Source: Planctomycetota bacterium (GTDB lineage Bacteria; Planctomycetota; UBA1135; GCA-002686595). Taken from it: a DNA stretch of 64,000 nt. The position numbers and the translations under genes were made by a program. Shown here in pieces: positions 9,094-16,338 of this stretch. Numbering within the stretch: the stretch's first letter is position 1; every line of letters begins with the position of its first letter. Under the pieces are notes generated by a model. That model saw only the letters and a list, made by a program, of their open reading frames with translations. It was not told the DNA's origin and did not search any database. Location of the stretch: positions 1-64,000 of the forward strand of contig JAKLKU010000023.1 of NCBI GenBank assembly GCA_023150475.1. The letters run 5' to 3'.

Positions 9094-10686
9094 TCAGCGC
9101 CGCCAGTCCGAACCGAGGGTTCCGGGCGCGCACTCGAGCACGAAGCCGAACGACACGCCCCGCTGCGTCACGCGCGAATGCGCGTGCGCGGCGACAATGA
9201 TCCTTTCGGGCGCCGTACCGTCGGCGCTTGGCGCGAGCTCGATCCCGCCCGGCGGCGTCTTGCCGAACTCGAGCTTCGTGAACGGCACGGTCGCGACGAC
9301 TTCGCCCGTCGGCGTCGCGAACGACAGTCGATCGTCCGTCGGCGCGTCGCCCGGCAGGCACGAAAGCACATACGTGCCCGCGGCGAGCGTCGGCGCGACG
9401 GAGGGCAGCGAGAGCGAGAGCACGCCGAGCGGCACACGGCCTTCGCGGCGCGCGCGGTCGCGCAGCTCGGCGAGCGTCGTGTCGGGGAGTTCGGTCGCGG
9501 CGACGAAGAGCACGTGGTCGTAGGCCGTGATCACGGCGTAACCGGGCAGCGGTTCGGTGCGCGGCTTGCCGTTCTCGTCGCGGCCGACCCGTGTCGCGGT
9601 ACCGGGCAACGAGCGCCACCGATCGACGCACAGTGGTCCGTCGAGGTCGAGCGAGAGGCGGAACTGCGCGAGCACCGAGGCGCCGAGGTCGAGCTCGGCG
9701 ACGTTGCGCGCGAGATCGACGAACGGACGCTCGCTCGCCGCGCAGCGGAAGCCGAGGGCATCGCTCGTGAAGTTGCGGGCGGCGCTGCGCCGCGTCGCGA
9801 CGCGAGCTTCGAGCTTGCCGCTCTGGAACGAACCGCCGACGATCACGCGCCGGTTCGGATCGAAACGCGCGATCGAATCGATCACTTGCGTGGTGCCATC
9901 CTTCGGCACGCGCACTTGGAGCTCTTCGTAGCCCGGGAACGCTTCGTAGGGGCTCGCCGTCCACTCCCAGACGTTGCCTGCGAGATCCTGCAGACCGGCG
10001 CGCGTCGCACCTTTCGGGAACGAGCCGACGGCGCGCGGCCGACTCTCGCGCAGCGCTTGCGTGGCGCAGAGTTCGACGTCGTCCCACTCGTTGCCCCACG
10101 GGTAGTTCGCCGCCGAGCCTTGGCGGCCGGCGCGCTGGTACTCGAATTCGGATGGCAACCTCAGGCCCGCCCAGCGTGCGTACGCCCGGGCGTCGTCGTG
10201 GTCGACGAACACCACCGGCAGACATTCGTCGCCCGCGGGCACGCTCCACGGACCGCCGCTCGAGTGCTCGCTCCACCAAGCATCGGCGTCGAAGCGACGG
10301 TCGGGGCCCGGATCCGCACCCGCGTCGCGCGCGGCGCGCCGGCGAGCCTCTTCCGCGGCGGGGAACTCGCGTTCCGCAGCTTCGATCGCCGCGCGGCCCC
10401 ACGAACGCGGCGCGCGATGCCCGGTCGCGCGCACGAACGCGGCGTACTGTTCGTTGGTCACTTCGCTGACCATCACGAAGCAGCCGTCGACCTTGCGCTC
10501 GTGCTGCGGAGTCTCCGACACGAGCGTGTCGAAGAGCATCGGGTGCTTCTGGCCGAGTTGGAGCGCTTGATCGGGCGTCGTGCCGATCTTCGTGCGGCCG
10601 CCTTCGACCCACACGAGCCCGGGCGGTGGGGTGGGCTTGCGTTCGGCGGGTGCGAGCAGCAGGGTCAGCGCAGCGACGGCGAGCAT
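9094..10686 (-). CDS. Secreted FGE/SUMF1-fold protein lacking the catalytic cysteines
   Basis: 530 residues with a signal peptide (MLAVAALTLLLAPAE). The first ~300 residues are an FGE-sulfatase (SUMF1) domain: GLVWVEGGRTKIG, VTNEQYAAFVRATGH, PVVFVDHDDARAYARWAG, LRLPSEFEYQRAGR, DLAGNVWEWTAS and ALGFRCA. True formylglycine-generating enzymes carry two active cysteines in the segment after the GG(S) strand; here the equivalent stretch (VIVGGSFQSGKLEARVATRR) has none, so sulfatase maturation is unlikely. These cysteine-less versions are known as binding or accessory domains. The C-terminal ~230 residues are beta-rich and unrecognised. A TACCAT hexamer sits 12 nt upstream of the ATG. The gene lies downstream of the HD-GYP gene in the same direction, 190 bp away. 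Confidence 0.83.
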   Translation of the reverse strand: MLAVAALTLLLAPAERKPTPPPGLVWVEGGRTKIGTTPDQALQLGQKHPMLFDTLVSETPQHERKVDGCFVMVSEVTNEQYAAFVRATGHRAPRSWGRAAIEAAEREFPAAEEARRRAARDAGADPGPDRRFDADAWWSEHSSGGPWSVPAGDECLPVVFVDHDDARAYARWAGLRLPSEFEYQRAGRQGSAANYPWGNEWDDVELCATQALRESRPRAVGSFPKGATRAGLQDLAGNVWEWTASPYEAFPGYEELQVRVPKDGTTQVIDSIARFDPNRRVIVGGSFQSGKLEARVATRRSAARNFTSDALGFRCAASERPFVDLARNVAELDLGASVLAQFRLSLDLDGPLCVDRWRSLPGTATRVGRDENGKPRTEPLPGYAVITAYDHVLFVAATELPDTTLAELRDRARREGRVPLGVLSLSLPSVAPTLAAGTYVLSCLPGDAPTDDRLSFATPTGEVVATVPFTKLEFGKTPPGGIELAPSADGTAPERIIVAAHAHSRVTQRGVSFGFVLECAPGTLGSDWRR

Positions 10687-10698
10687 GGACGGCTGACG

Positions 10699-10704
10699 AT
10701 GGTA
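10699..10704 (-). promoter_or_regulatory. Candidate -10 hexamer TACCAT of the FGE-fold gene
   Basis: It ends 12 nt before the ATG at 10686 and there is no Shine-Dalgarno in between, fitting the short-leader pattern seen at several other genes. Confidence 0.35.
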
Positions 10705-10876
10705 GACGTCGCTTGGCCCGTGTACTACCCGGCCGGACGTTCGAGGCCGCGTCGCGCGGCGCGAGTCCGCGGGTGACGCCTCACGCGCGACGTGCCTTCG
10801 CGCGCCCGGCTGCTGGCGGGCCGACTTGCGGGCCGACGTGCGAGGCGACTCGCGCGGCGGCGCCTGGCGTCCGCGG

Positions 10877-11893
10877 TCAGCCCGCGGCCGCGCGGACGTC
10901 GTGTTGCGGCGCGCGCAGCCACTCGAACCCGAAACGTTCGAGCTTCGGCAGGAACGCGTCGAGCACCAGCGGATCGAATGCACGCTCCCGGCCGGCGCGC
11001 ATGTACTCGATCACGCGCTCGAGATCCCATGCTTCCTTGTAGGAGCGCCGCGTCGCGAGCGAATCGAACACTTCGACGACCGCGAGGATCCGGCCGCAGA
11101 GCGAGATCTCCGGCCCGGGCTTGCGCGCGGGATAGCCTGCGCCGTCCCAGCGTTCGTGGTGCTCGGAGATCCAGAGGCACACGTCACGCAGCCGCGCGTG
11201 GTCGCCGAGTTTCTCCGCGCCGAGCAGCGGGTGGCGTTGCACGTCGCGGAACTCGTCCTCGGAGAGCGGGCCGCGCTTCGTCAGGAAGCCGAGGTCGCGC
11301 AGGAAGATCTTGCCGTAGTCGTGGGCGATCGCGGCGAGCGCCAGCCGCTCTCGCGTCGCGACGTCGAGCCCGAGTTCGACCGCGAGCAAGTCGCTGTAGC
11401 GCCGTGTTCGCTCGCCATGGCCGGCCGTGTACGGATCGATGCGCTCGACGGTGTTCTGGACGAGTTTCGACAGGATCTCCGCGAGCTCGACGAACGCGAT
11501 CGAGTCGGCGCCCGCGTCGCGCCGGCGCAACGCCGACTCCAGGCGCGCGATCAGCAGCGCGCCGTCGACCGGCTTTTGCAGGTAGTCGTCCGCGCCTTCG
11601 CGCATGAGCCCGACCGCCGCGTCGAGCATCGGAAAGCCCGTCAGGATCAGCACCACCGCCGAAGGCGCGAGCTCGCGTGCGGCGCGCAGCACGTCCTTGC
11701 CGCTCGCGCGACCGTCGAACAAGAGGTCGGTGATCACGGCGTCGAACCGCGACCGCGCAAGTTCCTCGCGTGCGGCGCGCGGTGTCGTCGCGAGCGTCAC
11801 CCAGTAGCCGTGTCGGCGCAGCACGGCCGCGAGCAGCTCGAGCGCACGAACCTCGTCGTCGGCGAGCAGGACGCTACGGGGCTGCGTTTCCAC
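10877..11893 (-). CDS. Response regulator with HD-GYP phosphodiesterase output domain
   Basis: 338 residues. The N-terminal receiver runs from RSVLLADDE (acidic pair) through DAVITDLLFDG (phospho-acceptor Asp) to LILTGFP and YLQKPV (conserved Thr/Lys area), about residues 7-125. The C-terminal HD-GYP domain keeps AHDYGKI (metal-binding HD), HPLLGAEKLG and EHHERWDGAGYP, the signature of cyclic-di-GMP phosphodiesterases, so it is probably active; the Tyr in HDYGKI is less usual than Ile or Val. It should lower c-di-GMP in response to a partner kinase that is not in the window. The start is GTG at 11893: it is preceded by a TAGGGT hexamer 7 nt upstream, whereas the upstream GTG at 11935 adds a Pro/Arg stretch unlike receiver N-termini. 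Confidence 0.9.
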   Translation of the reverse strand: METQPRSVLLADDEVRALELLAAVLRRHGYWVTLATTPRAAREELARSRFDAVITDLLFDGRASGKDVLRAARELAPSAVVLILTGFPMLDAAVGLMREGADDYLQKPVDGALLIARLESALRRRDAGADSIAFVELAEILSKLVQNTVERIDPYTAGHGERTRRYSDLLAVELGLDVATRERLALAAIAHDYGKIFLRDLGFLTKRGPLSEDEFRDVQRHPLLGAEKLGDHARLRDVCLWISEHHERWDGAGYPARKPGPEISLCGRILAVVEVFDSLATRRSYKEAWDLERVIEYMRAGRERAFDPLVLDAFLPKLERFGFEWLRAPQHDVRAAAG

Positions 11894-11900
11894 GCGGGGC

Positions 11901-11906
11901 ACCCTA
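11901..11906 (-). promoter_or_regulatory. Candidate -10 hexamer TAGGGT of the HD-GYP gene
   Basis: It ends 7 nt before GTG 11893, the spacing expected if transcription begins at the start codon. AGGG within it could alternatively act as a ribosome binding site. Confidence 0.4.
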
Positions 11907-11954
11907 TCCGGCCCGTTGGGCGGGGGTCTAGGCACGATGCGCCGTGAACGTCAG

Positions 11955-11966
11955 AGTTTTCAAACT
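11955..11966. promoter_or_regulatory. AT-rich dyad AGTTTTCAAACT in a divergent promoter region
   Basis: Five-base arms AGTTT/AAACT around TC, in an unusually AT-rich patch between the divergent HD-GYP and pseudouridine synthase genes. It could be an operator or promoter element; no homologous site was found elsewhere in the window. Confidence 0.25.
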
Positions 11967-12135
11967 TGGGACACTCTGGCCAGGGCCTGTCCGGCACGGC
12001 CTTGGGTGGCGCCAGATTGCGCCCGTGACGAACTTCATCCACGGGTCCGACGGCCGCGAGATCCGTCGCGTCCGGTGCCACGCCGGCGGGCGGGGGCCTC
12101 GAGCGGCGGTCGGCGAGCCCGGCCTCCAAAGGTGG

Positions 12136-12151
12136 CGCCCGGGCCCGGGCG
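12136..12151. promoter_or_regulatory. Perfect 16-bp palindrome CGCCCGGGCCCGGGCG
   Basis: It ends 18 bp before the pseudouridine synthase ATG. It could form a hairpin in the 5' leader, but such palindromes arise easily in GC-rich DNA. Confidence 0.2.
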
Positions 12152-12169
12152 ACGCCATGTTGGGGTGCG

Positions 12170-13159
12170 ATGAGCTCCGAATCCGACTCGCGTGCCGACG
12201 TGCGTCGCTTCGTCGTTCCGCCGGACGCGGACGGCGAGCGACTCGATCGTTTCCTGGTTGCGCGGCTGCCGGAGTTCTCGCGCACCCAGCTGCAGTCCCG
12301 GGTGCGCGCCGGCGCCGTGCGTGTCGGAGCGGAACTCGAGTCGCGACCGAGCCGGCTGCTCGTCGCGGGCGAGCACGTGGAGCTCGCGCTCGGCCGGCCG
12401 GACGCTCCCGCCGAAGATCCGTGCGCGGGACACGAGTTGCGCGTGGTCTACGAGGACGAGTACTTCGCGATCGTCGACAAGCCCGCGGGGTTGCTGTCGC
12501 ATCCGGGCGCACACACGGTCGGACCGAGCGTCAGCGAGCTCGCGCGGCGTCGTTGGGGCGAGTTGCCGTCGCTCCAAGGTGAGGATCGGCCGGGCATCGT
12601 TCATCGTCTCGACGTCGGCACGAGCGGTTTGATGGTCGTGGGTCGCGAAGTGGCGGCGTTCGAGCGACTGCTCGAGGCGTTCCGTGAGCGCCGCGTCGCG
12701 AAGGTCTACTACGGACTCGTCCACGGCGAGCCGCGTTTCGACACGGGCTGGATCGAGGCGCCGATCGGGCGTTCACCTTCACGACCGGACCGCATGAGCG
12801 TCGTGCCGGCGGGTGAGGGCCGCGAGGCGGCGACGTACTACGAAGTGCTCGAGCGTTTCCACGGCTTCGCGTGGCTCGCGTGCCGACCCCGGACCGGCCG
12901 CACGCACCAGATCCGTGTGCACCTCGCGCACGTCGACCATCCGTTGGTCGGAGACCCGCTCTACAAACGCGCCGGCCCGCACTCGATACGTCTCGCCCCG
13001 GAAGCGCCGGCGCCGGCGCGCCAAGCCCTGCATGCAGGGCGGCTCGAACTCGACCATCCGGTCAGCGGCGCGCGCCTCGTGTTCGAGTCTCCGCTGCCCG
13101 ACGATCTCGAGCGGTTGCTCGCGTGGTTGCGCGCGCATCACGCGCGCGGAGCCCCCTAG
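12170..13159 (+). CDS. RluA/RluD-family 23S rRNA pseudouridine synthase
   Basis: 329 residues that isomerise uridine to pseudouridine in RNA. An N-terminal S4 RNA-binding domain (GERLDRFLVARLPEFSRTQL, about 20-70) is followed by the RluA catalytic domain. YFAIVDKPAGLLSHPG opens the fold and HRLDVGTSGLMVVGR carries the catalytic Asp. RTGRTHQIRVHLAHVDHPLVGDPLY is the conserved later motif. The S4 plus catalytic layout fits RluD (helix 69 of 23S rRNA), but RluA and RluC subtypes share it, so no symbol is given. The stop codon is immediately followed by copy A of the dispersed repeat. No TANNNT hexamer lies close to this start. Confidence 0.92.
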   Translation: MSSESDSRADVRRFVVPPDADGERLDRFLVARLPEFSRTQLQSRVRAGAVRVGAELESRPSRLLVAGEHVELALGRPDAPAEDPCAGHELRVVYEDEYFAIVDKPAGLLSHPGAHTVGPSVSELARRRWGELPSLQGEDRPGIVHRLDVGTSGLMVVGREVAAFERLLEAFRERRVAKVYYGLVHGEPRFDTGWIEAPIGRSPSRPDRMSVVPAGEGREAATYYEVLERFHGFAWLACRPRTGRTHQIRVHLAHVDHPLVGDPLYKRAGPHSIRLAPEAPAPARQALHAGRLELDHPVSGARLVFESPLPDDLERLLAWLRAHHARGAP

Positions 13160-13262
13160 GCGATACTGCCACTCGTGCGTGTGCAACAACTCTCGACCGG
13201 GGCGCAACCGACGCGGTCCAGACGAGTCCATTCAGGAAGCCCCGCGGTGTGCTCGCGAGCAG
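13160..13262 (+). repeat. Dispersed repeat, copy A
   Basis: About 100 nt beginning GCGATACTGCCACTCGTGCG align without gaps to the reverse complement of 52203-52302 (copy B). I count about 13 mismatches in the first 95 nt, including a 33-nt identical block at 13223-13255. Weaker gapless similarity continues for another ~80 nt. It starts at the base after the rluD-like stop. Differences fall evenly on the three codon positions, so it looks like a DNA or RNA element more than a protein. Confidence 0.7.
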
Positions 13263-13514
13263 CGCGACGCCCGCAGTCCCGCGCCTCGAGCGAGCACGCG
13301 AGAGTCCATCGCGTGACCGCGGCAGGCGCAGCCGCGCGAACCGCGCGAGACTCGTCGGGCGGGGCCGGCGGGGCACTATCGTTCACTTCGCGCGCGCGGT
13401 GAGAGCACGCGCACTGCGCGAGTACGGGTCGCGAATGGCCCGTGGCGCGCCGCCAGGGCCGCTTTCCTGACCCACGGTGCGAGGCCAGTATCCGCGCCGG
13501 GCTCGCCGGTCCGG
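13160..13514. other. Non-coding stretch after the pseudouridine synthase
   Basis: Contains repeat copy A at its left end. The rest (about 13263-13514) is GC-rich, Arg-codon-heavy in every frame, and shows no gene or clear terminator. Confidence 0.5.
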
Positions 13515-13694
13515 TCAGCGCGCCTCGTTCCCCGGTTCCGCCGTTTCGCTCCGGACCGGTTCGCCTTTGGGTCCGACTTCGCCGCGCCGGATCGACTCGG
13601 CGTGGGCCCAAAACCACCACGCGGCGAGGCCGGTCGCGAGCGCCAGTCCGCCGAAGACCACCCACACCACCTTCTTGCCGGACACCGGACGCAC
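13515..13694 (-). CDS. Small single-pass membrane protein
   Basis: A 59-residue product beginning VRPVSGKKVVWVVFGGLALA, one membrane helix (about residues 9-27, VVWVVFGGLALATGLAAWWF), then a short charged tail ending in Glu/Lys/Arg-rich sequence. The alternative ATG at 13703 would give 62 residues, but a TAGGAT hexamer overlaps that ATG and lies exactly 7 nt before GTG 13694, so the GTG is preferred. No family is recognised. It is divergent from the BlaI operon. Being so short it could be spurious, but the clean TM segment with positive N-terminus and the promoter spacing support it. Confidence 0.5.
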   Translation of the reverse strand: MRPVSGKKVVWVVFGGLALATGLAAWWFWAHAESIRRGEVGPKGEPVRSETAEPGNEAR

Positions 13695-13701
13695 GGCGGT
13701 C

Positions 13702-13707
13702 ATCCTA
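13702..13707 (-). promoter_or_regulatory. Candidate -10 hexamer TAGGAT of the small membrane protein gene
   Basis: It ends 7 nt before GTG 13694, the same spacing as at the HD-GYP gene. Confidence 0.35.
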
Positions 13708-13809
13708 CGGCGCACGTCGCGGCGCTCAACCGCACCCGCAGCGCGCACGGTGCGTACACGAATCGAAAAAGCACCCGGTTGCCGCTGGCGGTCGATCGGA
13801 GCTTCGCGT

Positions 13810-13823
13810 ACTACCGTGGTAGT
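13810..13823. promoter_or_regulatory. BlaI-type operator ACTACCGTGGTAGT overlapping the -10 of the BlaI/M56 operon
   Basis: Six-base arms ACTACC/GGTAGT flank GT, the shape of BlaI/MecI operators (a TAC..GTA dyad). It contains TACCGT, a TANNNT -10 candidate 27 nt before the ATG, so a bound repressor would block its own promoter. A Shine-Dalgarno CGAGGAG follows at 13831-13837. Confidence 0.6.
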
Positions 13824-13844
13824 TCAAGAGCGAGGAGTCGCGCC

Positions 13845-14243
13845 ATGTCGAAGAAGACCCACCATCTCGGCGATCTGCAGTACGCGATCATGCGCGTGCT
13901 CTGGAACACGGAGGAGGCGAGCGTCGCGGACGTCTGCCAGCGCCTGCCGAAGGAGCATCAGCGCGCGCCGACGACGATCGCGACGATGCTGACGAAGATG
14001 GAGAAGAAGGGCGTCGTCGCGCACCGCGCGGACGGCCGAGTCTTCCTCTACCGCGCGAAGATCCGCGAAGCCGACGTGCAGCGCTCGATGGTCAGCGACC
14101 TGACCGAGCGGCTCTTCGAAGGCGACGCTGCGGCACTGGTCAGCCACTTGTTGACCGAAGGCGAGTTCAAGACCGACGAGATCGCGCGCTTGCGCGATCT
14201 GATCGATCGCCACGGCAAGAAGGAGCGCGGCCATGGACGTTGA
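13845..14243 (+). CDS. BlaI/MecI/CopY-family winged-helix repressor
   Basis: 132 residues. The start HHLGDLQYAIMRVLWNTEEA is the family N-terminus; a winged helix-turn-helix follows (VADVCQRLPKEHQRAPTTIATMLTKMEKKGVV), then the dimerisation tail VSDLTERLFEGDAAALVSHL. In the characterised BlaI/BlaR1 and MecI/MecR1 pairs this dimeric repressor is cleaved after the partner M56 sensor is activated. Here the M56 gene starts inside the end of this gene (11-bp overlap), and an operator dyad covers the promoter, so autorepression is likely. The signal is unlikely to be a beta-lactam, because no penicillin-binding sensor domain or beta-lactamase is present. Confidence 0.93.
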   Translation: MSKKTHHLGDLQYAIMRVLWNTEEASVADVCQRLPKEHQRAPTTIATMLTKMEKKGVVAHRADGRVFLYRAKIREADVQRSMVSDLTERLFEGDAAALVSHLLTEGEFKTDEIARLRDLIDRHGKKERGHGR

Positions 14244-16338
14244 ACGCGTGATCGACGTTCTCGTCGCGTACCTCGCGACCTACGCCGTGCACGGAGCGCT
14301 GCTCGGCGCGCTCGCGCTGTTCGTCGCTCGCAAGGCTGCGGACCGCGCGCCCGTCGCCGTCGAGCGTTTGTTGCGCGCGGCACTGCTCGGCGGGCTCGTC
14401 ACGGCCGCCATGCCGTTCGTCTTCGGCTTCGAGCCGCTGTGCGGGCGGTTCGTGCTGCTCTCGCGCAGCGCACTGGCGGCGCCATCCGCTTCGCAGCCGG
14501 CACCGGATGCCTTCGTTGCGGGCTCGCGCGCGAAGGAGAACTTCATTGCCGAACCGTCGAACTTCGACCTGGTCCCGCAGAGGGTTGCGGCTGCTCGCGA
14601 CCGCGACGGCACGCTCGACGGCGTCGAGCATGCCGATGACTCGGGCGTGCTCGTCGGCAGCCTCGGCCAGTGCGACTCGGCCGACGGCTTCGGAGGCGCT
14701 CCCCAGTCGAGCTCGTTTGGCGAGCCAGAAGAATCGCGGGTCGCGGCCCACGACGAACCGCGAGGTTCCGCCGAGTTCGCGTCGCCGGCCGTGAGCGTGG
14801 CCGCGGGCACGCATCGGATCGATGAGGCGGCGTCGCCCGCGCTTTCGTCAAGTGGACATTTGGCACCAGGGCATTCATCGAGTGGGCATCCGGCGATCCA
14901 GTTGCTCCCCCTCGCCGCGCCGGCGTCCCTCGACGCAGCGGCGCCGGCCGCGGAAGGCGCGTACCTGTTCGGTGCGGATCGACTCGTCGTGCCGTTGCTT
15001 GCCGTGTGGCTCGTCGGCGTCGCCGTAGGGGTCGTGCGCGCCGCGCGCGACCTTCGTGCGTTGCGTCGCGCGTTGCGTTGGCGGACCGAACTGCGCGGCG
15101 GTCGCGTGCGCGCCATGCTCGACGAGCTCTGCGATCGCGCCGGCACCTCGCGGCGCGTGCGGCTCTCGATCGCGCCGTGCACGCACGTCCCGTTGTCGTT
15201 CGGCCTGTTCCGCCCGGAGATCGGCTTGCCGCCGCGGACGCTCGAGGATCTCGGCGAAGACGAACAACGCGCGGTGCTCGCACACGAACTCGCGCACCTC
15301 GCGCGCCGCGACATCCTCTGGTTGTGGCTCGCTCGCGCGCTCGGCATCGTGTTCTGGTTCCAACCGTTGCAGCGCTTCGTCGCTCGCGAACTCGAACGCC
15401 GCGCAGAGTTCGCCGCGGACCTCTGGGCGCGCGGTCGAATCGGCTCGGGGGCGCCGCTCGCGAGCGCGCTCGCCGAGATCGCCGGATGGCTCGTCGAAGA
15501 ACGCCGCTCGTTGCCTGCGGCACCGATGGCGCGCGAGCGTTCGCAACTCGTGCGTCGTGTCGAGCTGTTGCTCGAACACGAGGCCCGTCGAGAGCCGCGG
15601 TCTTGGAGCAGCGTCGCGCCGCTCGCGTGCGCCGTGGTCGCGGCGTGGTCGCCCGCGTTCGGCGAGGACGGTGTTCTCGATGGTTCGAACGTGGTCGCGG
15701 AGGCACCGTCGGACGCGGACCTTTCGTCGGCCGACTTCGGACTCGTCGCGGAGGACGTCGTTGCCGACGACGCGCACGACGCCTTCGACGACACGGATGC
15801 AGGCGCCGCGGGCGCGCAACCGGCCGCCGAGTTCGCGCGCTCGAGGTCTGCCGCCGAGCCGAAGCTCCTCGCGGAGTTCGTGCGCGCCGACTCGCCGCAC
15901 GCCGACTCGCCGGACGCGCATTCCTTGAACGCGGAGTCGATGAACACCGACTCGATGCACGCGGAGCCCTCGGGTCTCGAACCGGTGGAGGAGCTCGATG
16001 CGCTGCTCGACCGCGCGCGTTCGCCGCGCGAGGTCTTCGAAGTCGCGGCGCTCGCGCTCGACCTCGAAGTCGAGGCCTTGGAGACCGAACTCGCCGACCT
16101 CGAACGCGAGCTCGCCGCGGGTGATCCCGACGCCGAGATCGAAGCGGAGCTCGCGCAGCTGCGCGAGCGCGTCGATCGACTGCTCGAGCGCCGTGGCCGC
16201 ATGCGCGAGCTCTTCCTCGCCTTGACCGACGAACTCGGCGCCGAGGACTCGGCGCACCTCGATGCACCCGACGCTGCGTTCGCGGCGCCGGAACAAGACA
16301 CCGCACGTCACGCATTTTTCCCGGAGGAATCTCGATGA
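14233..16338 (+). CDS. BlaR1/MecR1-like M56 membrane metallopeptidase with low-complexity insertions
   Basis: 701 residues. Membrane helices occupy about 8-35 and 45-66. A ~180-residue hydrophilic insertion, rich in Ser/Asp/His with SSGH repeats, separates them from the next helix (PLLAVWLVGVAVGVVRA, about 256-272). The M56 peptidase domain carries HELAH (351-355) with the downstream helix ILWLWLARALGIVFWF and the zinc-ligand region RRAEFAADLWA. In place of the sensor domain of BlaR1 there is an acidic tail with 5-residue repeats around HADSP/DAHSL/NAESM and a C-terminal coiled coil (LETELADLERELAAGD). It presumably processes the BlaI-type repressor on a periplasmic cue that cannot be named. 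The stop overlaps the next ATG (ATGA, 16335-16338). Confidence 0.9.
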   Translation: MDVERVIDVLVAYLATYAVHGALLGALALFVARKAADRAPVAVERLLRAALLGGLVTAAMPFVFGFEPLCGRFVLLSRSALAAPSASQPAPDAFVAGSRAKENFIAEPSNFDLVPQRVAAARDRDGTLDGVEHADDSGVLVGSLGQCDSADGFGGAPQSSSFGEPEESRVAAHDEPRGSAEFASPAVSVAAGTHRIDEAASPALSSSGHLAPGHSSSGHPAIQLLPLAAPASLDAAAPAAEGAYLFGADRLVVPLLAVWLVGVAVGVVRAARDLRALRRALRWRTELRGGRVRAMLDELCDRAGTSRRVRLSIAPCTHVPLSFGLFRPEIGLPPRTLEDLGEDEQRAVLAHELAHLARRDILWLWLARALGIVFWFQPLQRFVARELERRAEFAADLWARGRIGSGAPLASALAEIAGWLVEERRSLPAAPMARERSQLVRRVELLLEHEARREPRSWSSVAPLACAVVAAWSPAFGEDGVLDGSNVVAEAPSDADLSSADFGLVAEDVVADDAHDAFDDTDAGAAGAQPAAEFARSRSAAEPKLLAEFVRADSPHADSPDAHSLNAESMNTDSMHAEPSGLEPVEELDALLDRARSPREVFEVAALALDLEVEALETELADLERELAAGDPDAEIEAELAQLRERVDRLLERRGRMRELFLALTDELGAEDSAHLDAPDAAFAAPEQDTARHAFFPEESR

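Noticed and set aside
9094-10686. Sulfatase-modifying (formylglycine-generating) enzyme
   Set aside because: The two catalytic Cys are missing and no sulfatase gene is in the window.
10877-11935. Upstream GTG 11935 as start of the HD-GYP regulator
   Set aside because: It adds a Pro/Arg stretch unlike receiver domains and would place the TAGGGT hexamer inside the gene.
12007-12020. Sigma-54-like promoter TGGCGCCAGATTGC
   Set aside because: The GG and GC elements are separated by 9 bases; sigma-54 promoters need 10. No activator gene is nearby.
12136-12151. Riboswitch or strong regulatory hairpin before the pseudouridine synthase
   Set aside because: Only a short GC palindrome is present, with no conserved riboswitch core; kept as a low-confidence site only.
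13845-16338. A beta-lactam resistance sensor-repressor pair
   Set aside because: The M56 protein has no penicillin-binding sensor domain and no beta-lactamase or PBP gene is adjacent.
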